Positions 1 through 5,448 are shown, counted from the first letter of the stretch. The stretch: DNA of 6,762 nucleotides from Aliicoccus sp041838435 (GCA_041838435.1 JBGYPO010000159.1:1-6762); one strand, 5' to 3'. A program made the numbers and translations. The notes: a model not told the origin generated them from the letters alone.

Positions 1-316
1 CCTTTTGTCTTACATAAAAAATATTTGCGAGATGTGTCGAATGTTCTACTGCAACAAGCTCATCATATTTCCCTTTAGCTTTTAAATTTTCTTCAAGCTC
101 TTGCTGATGATCAAAATGATCTTCAATTGCTCTTTTATTTTTACCCGTCACAATAATGATGTCTGTAATTCCTGCTTGTACCGCTTCTTCAACAATATAT
201 TGAATAGTCGGCTTATCAAGTACAGGCAGCATTTCTTTTGGCATCGCTTTTGTTGCAGGTAAAAATCGTGTGCCTAAACCTGCTGCAGGAATTATCGCTT
301 TTGTAACTTTCTTCAT
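1..316 (-). CDS. gtaB: UTP-glucose-1-phosphate uridylyltransferase, N-terminal part (cut by window edge)
   Basis: This enzyme joins UTP and glucose-1-phosphate to give UDP-glucose, the cytoplasmic donor for glycolipid anchors, teichoic acid glycosylation and galactose metabolism. The visible 105 residues begin MKKVTKAIIPAAGLGTRFLP, which contains the nucleotide-binding GxGxR signature (residues 13-17). A TKAMPKEMLP stretch (22-31) follows, and the fragment ends in FYVRQK, a block typical of the GalU/GtaB family. The family is usually about 290 residues, so roughly two thirds lies beyond the left edge. The ATG at 316-314 is preceded by an AGGGG-type ribosome site about 9 nt upstream. The gene starts 38 bp after the stop of the AI-2E-family gene on the same strand, with no terminator or clear promoter between, so co-transcription is likely. 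The symbol galU is equally used. Family identity is very secure. Confidence 0.96.
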   Translation of the reverse strand, partial: MKKVTKAIIPAAGLGTRFLPATKAMPKEMLPVLDKPTIQYIVEEAVQAGITDIIIVTGKNKRAIEDHFDHQQELEENLKAKGKYDELVAVEHSTHLANIFYVRQK

Positions 317-354
317 AGTCTTCTGCCCCTATCCGTACGCTACATTCGAAATTT

Positions 355-1437
355 TTACTCAGTCTTTTTAATTAATGCTTGCCCAAAATCTGTGCGGTAC
401 CTCCAGATATTCATCACGATTACTTTTAACACAGCATATGTCGGAATGGCAATTAGCATTCCAATAAATCCTCCAATATTACCCGCTGCGAGTACAACCG
501 TAATAACCGTTAATGGGTGTAATTTTAAAGACTGTCCCATTACGTTTGGTGTAATTAAGTTACTCTCTGCTTGCTGTGCAATCAATGTGATGATTGAAAC
601 CCACACTAACATCCATGGATCTTGGATTAATGCGAGTATTGCTGCTGGTATAAATGCCATCCATGGTCCAATAAATGGAATGATATTTAGTAATAATGCG
701 AGCATAGCAAGTAGCAGTGCATACTCTAATCCTACGATTGAGTATCCAATATATAAGAGTACGGCAAGAATTGAACTTACGAGTAGCTGACCTTGTATAA
801 ATGCACGTAGTGTCCGGTCAATATCGTGAAGCAGCTCACTTAAAAATTGTTGAAATGTTCCACCGAACGGGCTTAGTAACACTGGGATTAAGCGCTCATG
901 ATCTTTCAACATAAAGAAATAAAAGAAAGGAATTAATACAATTGTCAACAACACGCTGACTGTACCTGAAAGAATTGTGAATATATTTCCTGCAAGACCA
1001 GTAAATAGCGACGTGACTTGTTCTATTCCTTGATCTAACATTTCTGACGGATTGAATGGTAAGTCATCTTGATACAACATGACAAAGTCTACGAGTTCCA
1101 CTAACTCATTTTGAATACGCGGCCACATCTCGACTAAATTTGTAATCTGATCTGAGATAACCGGCACAAGAATAGTCATAAAGATTGAAACAAGGATGAT
1201 GATAATAATGAACACTGTCAAAATACTCATAATTCGGTTTAAACCACGACGTTCAAAAAAGCGTTTAATAGGTTCAGTAATATAGAAAAATAGTCCACCG
1301 ATGAGAATCGGAATGAACACGGTTGTAATAATTGTGCCTATTGGCTGGAAAATTATGCCGACTTGCATAATTAACCAGATGATAATCAAAGTTAATATTA
1401 TAGCTATTCCAGATTGGAACCATACTCTATACGCCAT
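355..1437 (-). CDS. AI-2E family transporter (PF01594-type polytopic membrane protein)
   Basis: This is a 360-residue integral membrane protein of the AI-2E/UPF0118/PerM family. Hydrophobic segments lie at about residues 10-30, 34-54, 70-92, 150-178, 215-237, 239-270, 274-290 and 305-345 (the last long enough for two helices). A soluble loop at about 95-148 matches the family layout. Two family hallmarks are visible: LNIIPFIGPWMAFIP (250-264) and LITPNVMGQSLKLHPL (294-309). Named members do different jobs: E. coli TqsA exports autoinducer-2, while other homologues have been linked to Na+/H+ exchange, so the substrate here is unknown. The ATG at 1437 follows a TGGAGG ribosome site with 7 nt spacing. 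Length is normal for the family. It leads a probable operon with gtaB and is divergent from the glutamine synthetase gene. Family is confident; function is not. Confidence 0.93.
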   Translation of the reverse strand: MAYRVWFQSGIAIILTLIIIWLIMQVGIIFQPIGTIITTVFIPILIGGLFFYITEPIKRFFERRGLNRIMSILTVFIIIIILVSIFMTILVPVISDQITNLVEMWPRIQNELVELVDFVMLYQDDLPFNPSEMLDQGIEQVTSLFTGLAGNIFTILSGTVSVLLTIVLIPFFYFFMLKDHERLIPVLLSPFGGTFQQFLSELLHDIDRTLRAFIQGQLLVSSILAVLLYIGYSIVGLEYALLLAMLALLLNIIPFIGPWMAFIPAAILALIQDPWMLVWVSIITLIAQQAESNLITPNVMGQSLKLHPLTVITVVLAAGNIGGFIGMLIAIPTYAVLKVIVMNIWRYRTDFGQALIKKTE

Positions 1438-1476
1438 TATCTATCCTCCAACTCAATTTAAAAGAACTGTATCATT

Positions 1477-1505
1477 ATTATATTAACAAAGTTTAATAGT
1501 GACTA
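1477..1505 (-). promoter_or_regulatory. Probable sigma-A promoter for the AI-2E gene and gtaB
   Basis: Read on the minus strand there is a perfect -10 TATAAT (1482-1477) and a -35 TAGTCA (1505-1500, 4 of 6 consensus) separated by 17 bp. It lies about 40 bp ahead of the ATG and upstream of a good ribosome site. The spacer and -10 overlap an inverted repeat, TATTAA-N6-TTAATA at 1481-1498, which could be a repressor site. Not tested by any method other than reading. Confidence 0.55.
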
Positions 1506-1541
1506 CACTTTTTATTGATACTTTATCGTATAAAAGAATGT

Positions 1542-1570
1542 TTATCACTACTAAATAAAGGTTATTAAAT
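1542..1570 (+). promoter_or_regulatory. Candidate promoter for the glutamine synthetase gene
   Basis: TTATCA (1542-1547) and TTAAAT (1565-1570) each match 4 of 6 consensus bases with a 17-bp spacer. This would give a leader of roughly 25 nt holding the AGGAG ribosome site at 1588-1592. Other AT-rich pairings in this 165-bp divergent region are possible, for example TATAAA at 1529-1534 with a poor -35. I found no GlnR/TnrA box of the form TGTNA-N7-TNACA in the region. Confidence 0.35.
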
Positions 1571-1602
1571 ATGTATCAATGAATATTAGGAGATGTTAGT
1601 CA

Positions 1603-2937
1603 ATGGATGAATATCGTAAAGAAGATATTCTCGAGATCGCCAAATCTGAAAATGTCCAGTACATTCGCTTACAATTTACAGATATACTCGGCTCGATAAA
1701 AAGTTTAGAAATGCCAATTAATCAACTAGAAAAAGCACTGGATGGAGAGGTTATGTTCGACGGTTCTTCAATTGAAGGTTTTGTTGATATTGAGGAATCT
1801 GACATGTTTCTAAAACCAGATTATTCGACATGGATGATTTTACCCTGGTTTGATGGCGAAGATAAAATGGCACGATTAATATGTGATATCTACACAACAG
1901 ATGGCGAACCTTTTGAAGGAGACCCACGTTCTAATTTAAAGCGTATTTTAAAAGAGATGGAAGACATGGGCTATGATCAGTTTAGTCTAGGTCCTGAACC
2001 TGAGTTTTACTTATTTAGATTAGATAGTGATAATAATGCAACGCTGAAAGTTAATGATAACAGTGGGTACTTTGATTTAGATGCAACGGATACTAGCAGT
2101 GCATGTCGTCGAGAGATTGCACGCACACTCGGCATAATGGGCTTTGAAATTGAAATGTTTCACCATGAAGGCGGGCCCGCGCAGCATGAAATCAGTTTTA
2201 AATATCAAGATGCACTTACGGCGAGTGACTTTATCCAGACGTTTAAATTAGTTTCACGTGTCATTGCAAAGAAGTATGGTCTTCATGTCACATTTATGCC
2301 GAAACCTCTCGATAAAAAGCCTGGTAACGGGATGCATTACAACGTCTCCCTATTTAAAAATGGAGAAAATGTTTTTTATGATGAAACAGATGATGATGGT
2401 TTAAGTAAAACAATGAAACAATTTATGGCGGGTATCTTAGAACATGCACGCGGATTTACTGCTATATGCAACCCGCTCGTTAACTCTTATAAACGTTTGC
2501 AATCTGGTCATGAAGCACCGAAATTTATTGCTTGGAGTGGTATGAATAGAACACCGTTATTAAGAATTCCAGCGACACGCGGTGCAGGTACGCGCGCAGA
2601 AGTGCGCTCACTCGATCCTTCAGCAAATCCATATCTTGCGACTGCTGTTATTTTAAAAGCAGGACTTGATGGTATAAATGCGGATCTCGATCTCGCCTCT
2701 CCTGTTGATGAAAACCTATATGAAATGAGTAAATCTAGACTTAAATCAAAAGATATTAAAGATTTACCATCAACACTCTACACTGCAATTAAAGCTTTAG
2801 ACGAAGACAGTGTCATTCAATCTGCACTGGGTGAGCATATTTACAGTCAGTTCAGAAAAAATAAAATTGCAGAATGGAATAGCTATAGCGCTCAGATTAC
2901 AGAGTGGGAAATTGATAATTATTTAAATCATTATTAA
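1603..2937 (+). CDS. glnA: Type I glutamine synthetase (GSI-alpha), with Asp at the Arg62 feedback position
   Basis: It makes glutamine from glutamate, ammonia and ATP in the cytoplasm and is expected to be a dodecamer. At 444 residues it has exactly the length of B. subtilis GlnA and aligns without gaps as I recall that sequence. The beta-grasp N-domain has FDGSSIEGF (52-60). Catalytic and metal residues are all present: Glu132 and Glu134 in GPEPEF, Glu189 and Glu196 in HHEGGPAQHE, His245 in GNGMHYN, Arg298 in NSYKRL, flap Glu304 in GHEAP, Arg316, Glu333 and Arg335. There is no GSI-beta insertion or adenylylation motif. Two oddities stand out: position 62 is Asp where B. subtilis has Arg62, needed for glutamine feedback inhibition, and the metal loop reads EGGPAQ rather than EVAPGQ. 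No glnR lies upstream, unlike the usual glnRA operon, so this may be a second paralogue. The ATG at 1603 follows AGGAG with a rather long 10-nt gap. Confidence 0.96.
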   Translation: MDEYRKEDILEIAKSENVQYIRLQFTDILGSIKSLEMPINQLEKALDGEVMFDGSSIEGFVDIEESDMFLKPDYSTWMILPWFDGEDKMARLICDIYTTDGEPFEGDPRSNLKRILKEMEDMGYDQFSLGPEPEFYLFRLDSDNNATLKVNDNSGYFDLDATDTSSACRREIARTLGIMGFEIEMFHHEGGPAQHEISFKYQDALTASDFIQTFKLVSRVIAKKYGLHVTFMPKPLDKKPGNGMHYNVSLFKNGENVFYDETDDDGLSKTMKQFMAGILEHARGFTAICNPLVNSYKRLQSGHEAPKFIAWSGMNRTPLLRIPATRGAGTRAEVRSLDPSANPYLATAVILKAGLDGINADLDLASPVDENLYEMSKSRLKSKDIKDLPSTLYTAIKALDEDSVIQSALGEHIYSQFRKNKIAEWNSYSAQITEWEIDNYLNHY

Positions 2938-2953
2938 AATAGAGATGTTCAGG

Positions 2954-2964
2954 TATAATATAAT
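2954..2964 (+). promoter_or_regulatory. Candidate overlapping -10 elements for the esterase gene
   Basis: Two perfect TATAAT hexamers overlap by one base (2954-2959 and 2959-2964) just after the glutamine synthetase stop codon. The -35 side is poor (TTATTA at 2931-2936, 3 of 6, 17-bp spacer). If used, transcripts would start inside the hairpin at 2962-3000. AT-richness alone could produce this, so confidence is low. Confidence 0.35.
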
Positions 2965-3000
2965 GCGTCAGTTCAAGAAATTCTCTTGGATTGACGCATT
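2962..3000 (+). promoter_or_regulatory. Long two-tier hairpin between glnA and the esterase gene
   Basis: Outer arms AATGCGTCA (2962-2970) and TGACGCATT (2992-3000) are perfectly complementary over 9 bp. Inside them, separated by a symmetric 3x3 internal loop (GTT/GAT), a second 5-bp stem CAAGA (2974-2978) and TCTTG (2984-2988) closes a 5-nt loop. It starts 24 bp after the glnA stop and ends 18 bp before the esterase ribosome site. A run of U is missing afterwards (GACATGTTTATTTTC), so it is a poor intrinsic terminator. It could be a weak terminator, an mRNA 3'-end stabiliser or a leader structure. Confidence 0.6.
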
Positions 3001-3032
3001 GACATGTTTATTTTCAAAAAGGAGCTTATATT

Positions 3033-3761
3033 ATGTTAGATAAAACCCCAGGAAAAGTTCATGATGCAGAGGTCAAATCAACCACACTCGATGAAACATT
3101 TAAAGTGCAATACTACTTACCAAAAAACTTTTCTGATTTATACAAACACAAAGTAATTATCACATTTGATTCTCAAGACTTTTTCAAGTTCGGTCAAATC
3201 GAACGATTATATGAAACAATATATGAAGAAAATGCTGTTGACCGCTCAATTATTGTTGGAATACCTTATCCATCCGTTAGATGGCGTAACGATTATTTCT
3301 CACCCAACGGAGATAAGCATGAGAAATTTGTGCAATTTGTTGCGACAGACTTTATCAATTGGATAGATAACAATTTTCCAACACTGCGAGTAGGAAACGG
3401 TCGTTTATTATTCGGAGAATCACTCGCAGGCAGTTTTGCATATAGTGTTTCGCTCCACTACCCAACGACGTTCAGCCAGGCTGCAGCGTTTAGTCCATTT
3501 GTCGATGATGATTTTATTGAGCAGTTCAAAGCTCAACCGATGCTGATGAACTTAAACTTGTATCATACGATTGGGTTAGAGGAAGATGATTTCAAAACAA
3601 TCATGGGTGAACAAGCAGACTTTCTGACGCCGAACCGTAAGCTACATGACTACTTAAGTGAAGAGTCCCTTGAATATGAATATGTAGAGCTTGAAGGTGG
3701 TCATATTTGGAAGACATGGAAACCTGAAATTACAACAATTTTAAAATATTTTCTGAATTAA
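3033..3761 (+). CDS. Putative alpha/beta-hydrolase esterase (esterase D/PF00756-like, YjcH-like)
   Basis: This 242-residue cytoplasmic protein has no signal peptide or membrane segment and is predicted to hydrolyse ester bonds of an unknown substrate. The nucleophile elbow is GESLAG (128-133), giving Ser130. A GGHIWKTW block (222-229) supplies the likely catalytic His224, and an acidic cluster LEEDD (182-186) is where the third triad member is expected. VIITFDSQDFF (41-51) resembles the early strand and oxyanion region of Fes/esterase-D-type enzymes. The start is supported by AAGGAG (3019-3024) 8 nt before the ATG. In Bacillus and Staphylococcus a YjcH-type esterase sits beside yjcG, and the same pairing occurs here, 87 bp apart. 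Fold and serine-hydrolase chemistry are fairly sure; substrate is not. No truncation is apparent. Confidence 0.86.
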   Translation: MLDKTPGKVHDAEVKSTTLDETFKVQYYLPKNFSDLYKHKVIITFDSQDFFKFGQIERLYETIYEENAVDRSIIVGIPYPSVRWRNDYFSPNGDKHEKFVQFVATDFINWIDNNFPTLRVGNGRLLFGESLAGSFAYSVSLHYPTTFSQAAAFSPFVDDDFIEQFKAQPMLMNLNLYHTIGLEEDDFKTIMGEQADFLTPNRKLHDYLSEESLEYEYVELEGGHIWKTWKPEITTILKYFLN

Positions 3762-3784
3762 TATACAGGCTTTCTGTGATTCTT

Positions 3785-3814
3785 CTATCATTGATAGGTA
3801 ACATTTGGTATAAT
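3785..3814 (+). promoter_or_regulatory. Extended -10 promoter with an upstream palindrome, for yjcG
   Basis: TGGTATAAT (3806-3814) is a perfect extended -10 (TGnTATAAT), which lowers the need for a -35. About 8 bp upstream is a 13-bp palindrome, CTATCA-T-TGATAG (3785-3797), placed where a -35 or operator would be. The transcript would begin near 3821 and include the AGGGGG ribosome site at 3836-3841. Confidence 0.6.
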
Positions 3815-3848
3815 TGTATTGATTATTCACAACTTAGGGGGAATACTG

Positions 3849-4361
3849 ATGAAATTAGGGATTGTTTTATTTCCGTCAAAAGAATTACAAGATAAAGTAA
3901 ACGAATACCGTATGAGATACGATGCGCACTTCGCATTGATCCCGCCGCATATCACTATAAAAGATGAATTTGAAATCGATCCAACAGACAAAGATAAGGT
4001 TGTTGATTACGTCAAAGATGTGGCAGCATCACATTCACCAGTTGAAGTGTCTATTAAAAAGGTTTCTAGTTTCGAACCTACTAGCCACGTCATCTATTTT
4101 AAAGTGAATAAAAACGATGAAATTGTTAACTTATATGAAGCATTTAACGATGGAGAATTTTATGGTGTCAACAAGCACCCATTCGTACCACACTTCACAA
4201 TCGGTCAAAAATTCTCATCTGTACAAGAACATGACGATGTGTTTTCAACACTCAACATGGTAGGAATCGACCATTCAGAAGTTATTGACGAAATTACACT
4301 ATGTGAACGTCAAGAAGATGGTGAGTGGAAAGCTCTAGAATCATATAAACTTGAAAAATAA
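3849..4361 (+). CDS. yjcG: YjcG-type 2H phosphoesterase (2'-5' RNA ligase-like superfamily)
   Basis: From the ATG at 3849 the protein has 170 residues, close to B. subtilis YjcG. Two HxT motifs, the mark of 2H phosphoesterases, are present: PPHITI (His34, Thr36) and VPHFTI (His115, Thr117). These would frame a cleft that hydrolyses or forms 2',5'- or cyclic phosphodiester bonds in RNA or nucleotides. The true substrate of the YjcG subfamily is unknown to me. There is no signal peptide or membrane helix. The frame can be opened ten codons earlier at a TTG (3819), but that lacks a ribosome site and falls at the predicted transcription start. The ATG at 3849 has AGGGGG 7 nt upstream and starts the conserved MKLGIVLFP. 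It follows the esterase gene, has its own extended -10 promoter, and ends 16 bp before a strong terminator. Confidence 0.88.
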   Translation: MKLGIVLFPSKELQDKVNEYRMRYDAHFALIPPHITIKDEFEIDPTDKDKVVDYVKDVAASHSPVEVSIKKVSSFEPTSHVIYFKVNKNDEIVNLYEAFNDGEFYGVNKHPFVPHFTIGQKFSSVQEHDDVFSTLNMVGIDHSEVIDEITLCERQEDGEWKALESYKLEK

Positions 4362-4377
4362 TATTAATTAAATTAAG

Positions 4378-4411
4378 AACCAGGTCCATTGTGGGCCTGG
4401 TTTTTTGTTTT
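4378..4411 (+). terminator. Rho-independent terminator after yjcG
   Basis: A 10-bp stem pairs AACCAGGTCC (4378-4387) with GGGCCTGGTT (4393-4402), containing one T-G wobble. It has a 5-nt loop ATTGT and is followed by a T-rich run to 4411. It ends the plus-strand esterase/yjcG transcription unit. Confidence 0.93.
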
Positions 4412-4430
4412 GAACGGTCGTTAGTGTGTT

Positions 4431-4553
4431 TACCGGGTAACGGAGAATGCTCAGTCATACGATACAATGTCTACCGGGTAACGGAGAACGCTCCGTCATA
4501 CGATACAGCGTCTTCCGGGTAACGGAGAGCGCTCCGTCATACGATACATACAT
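4431..4553. repeat. Tandem array of three 41-bp units, each with an internal inverted repeat
   Basis: Units start at 4431, 4472 and 4513 with an exact 41-bp period and no spacers. Units 1 and 2 differ at 4 positions (37/41 identical), units 2 and 3 at 7 (34/41). Most changes sit in the last five bases and in the hairpin. The shared core runs CCGGGTAACGGAGA at the left and CATACGATACA at the right. Each unit holds ACGGAG-N4-CTCCGT; unit 1 has one mismatch (CTCAGT). Units 1 and 2 also begin with the small palindrome TACC-G-GGTA. The array lies entirely between the convergent yjcG and fabI terminators, so it should be little transcribed. It encodes no sensible protein and is locally GC-richer than its surroundings. 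I do not recognise the family; a dispersed REP/VNTR-type intergenic repeat is the likeliest class. Confidence 0.9.
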
Positions 4554-4562
4554 CTAGAACAT

Positions 4563-4588
4563 AAAAAACCAGCAACAAAAGTTGCTGG
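4563..4588 (-). terminator. Rho-independent terminator after fabI
   Basis: On the minus strand a perfect 8-bp stem, CCAGCAAC/GTTGCTGG, has a TTTT loop (plus-strand arms 4569-4576 and 4581-4588). It is followed by six T residues (plus-strand A run 4563-4568). It lies 16 bp past the fabI stop codon. Confidence 0.93.
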
Positions 4589-4604
4589 GTCACACTGCCA
4601 TAAA

Positions 4605-5369
4605 TTATAGAATATGATATCCTGAGTCAACGTGTAATACTTCCCCAGTGATACCACTTGCATAGTCTGAGAATAAGAATGCGACTGCATTCCCGACTTC
4701 AAGCTGATCAACGTTACGGCGTAATGGTGCGCGTTCAGCAATTACTTTAAGAATTGATTTGAATTCTCCAACTGCTGACGATGATAATGTACGGATAGGT
4801 CCAGCTGATACAGCGTTTACGCGGTAGCCTTGTGGTCCTAAGTCTGTCGCTAAGTACTGAACACTTGAATCAAGTGCTGCTTTTGCGACACCCATCACAT
4901 TATAGTTTGGCACTGCACGCTCTCCACCTAAGTACGTCATTGTAACAATTGAAGCACCTTCGTTAAAGATTTCTTTCGCATGTTTTGCAACTGCTGTTAA
5001 AGAATACGCTGAGATGTCAAGTGCTGTATGGAATCCTTCGCGGCTTGTATCAACAAAGTCACCGATTAAATCTTCGCGTGGAGCAAATGCGATTGCATGC
5101 ATCACGCCATCGATTTTCCCAACTCTTTCACCGATTTCTTTGAAAGCTGATTCGATCGCTGAATCATCTTGAACATCACATTCAACGACAACATCGTGAT
5201 TTCCCTCAAGTTCTACAAGTAATTTATCTAATTCTTTTCGGAATCGTTCGCTTAAAATTGTAAATACCAGTTTCGCACCCATCTTATCTAACGCTTGTGC
5301 TGCACCCCACGCGATGCTTCGCTTATTGGCAACTCCCATGATGACATACGTTTTACCTTCAAGATTCAT
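4605..5369 (-). CDS. fabI: Enoyl-[acyl-carrier-protein] reductase FabI
   Basis: FabI reduces trans-2-enoyl-ACP to acyl-ACP, the last step of each type II fatty-acid elongation cycle, in the cytoplasm as a tetramer; it is the triclosan target. The 254-residue protein aligns along its length with S. aureus FabI (256). The glycine-rich cofactor loop is GVANKRSIAWG (12-22). Catalytic Tyr156 and Lys163 lie in NYNVMGVAK (Tyr-X6-Lys), with Tyr146 in MTYLGGE. The substrate-loop block AGPIRTLS (189-196) and Phe203, equivalent to S. aureus Phe204, are kept. An oddity: S. aureus Tyr39-Arg40-Lys41, which contacts the NADPH 2'-phosphate, is Ile-Leu-Ser (38-40) here, and Ser44 is Phe43, so cofactor preference may differ. 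The ATG follows AAGGAG (5384-5379) by 9 nt. It is downstream of mgtE on the same strand but has its own FapR-type promoter. Confidence 0.96.
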   Translation of the reverse strand: MNLEGKTYVIMGVANKRSIAWGAAQALDKMGAKLVFTILSERFRKELDKLLVELEGNHDVVVECDVQDDSAIESAFKEIGERVGKIDGVMHAIAFAPREDLIGDFVDTSREGFHTALDISAYSLTAVAKHAKEIFNEGASIVTMTYLGGERAVPNYNVMGVAKAALDSSVQYLATDLGPQGYRVNAVSAGPIRTLSSSAVGEFKSILKVIAERAPLRRNVDQLEVGNAVAFLFSDYASGITGEVLHVDSGYHIL

Positions 5370-5397
5370 TTGGTCGAACTCCTTTTATATGTTTTCT

Positions 5398-5420
5398 AAA
5401 TTAGTAGCTAGTACTAATTT
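5398..5420 (-). promoter_or_regulatory. FapR-like operator ahead of fabI
   Basis: Perfect 9-bp arms AAATTAGTA (5398-5406) and TACTAATTT (5412-5420) flank a 5-bp centre GCTAG. The inner TTAGTA-N5-TACTAA matches the 17-bp inverted repeat bound by FapR, the malonyl-CoA-responsive repressor of fatty-acid and phospholipid genes in Bacillus and Staphylococcus; fabI is a known FapR target in B. subtilis. It overlaps the -10 and likely start point, so bound FapR would block transcription. Confidence 0.85.
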
Positions 5421-5444
5421 ACAATTAAATCCGCCATAAATCAA
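5416..5444 (-). promoter_or_regulatory. Probable fabI promoter overlapping the FapR-like operator
   Basis: On the minus strand, -35 TTGATT (5444-5439) and -10 TAAATT (5421-5416), each 4 of 6, are spaced 17 bp. The -35 lies 4 bp past the mgtE stop codon and the -10 runs into one operator arm. The leader would be about 40 nt. Confidence 0.6.
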
Positions 5445-5448
5445 CTAT

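Noticed and set aside
392..790. Plus-strand open frame antisense to the AI-2E gene
   Set aside because: It has no ribosome site, a low-complexity Ile/Asn/Ser-rich composition typical of antisense shadows, and the opposite strand encodes an intact family protein.
2999..3004. Perfect TTGACA -35 box ahead of the esterase gene
   Set aside because: No -10-like hexamer lies 16-18 bp downstream; that position falls on the ribosome site. Its first two bases also belong to the hairpin arm.
3819..3848. Upstream TTG start extending the YjcG protein by ten residues
   Set aside because: It has no ribosome site and coincides with the predicted transcription start. The ATG at 3849 has AGGGGG at 7 nt and begins the family's conserved N-terminus.
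4412..4430. Possible decayed extra unit of the 41-bp repeat (GAACGGTCGTTAGTGTGTT)
   Set aside because: It faintly resembles the GAACGCTCCGTCA part of the unit, but gaps are needed and the match is within chance.
4431..4553. CRISPR array
   Set aside because: The units are directly contiguous with a 41-bp period, carry no unique spacers and have no cas genes nearby.
4496..4741. Small minus-strand frame overlapping the fabI 3' end and the repeat array
   Set aside because: It would run through the fabI terminator and into the repeats, and overlaps conserved fabI codons in another frame.
5398..5420. The palindrome upstream of fabI as an mgtE terminator
   Set aside because: It is AT-rich with no following T-run, and it matches a FapR operator at a promoter.
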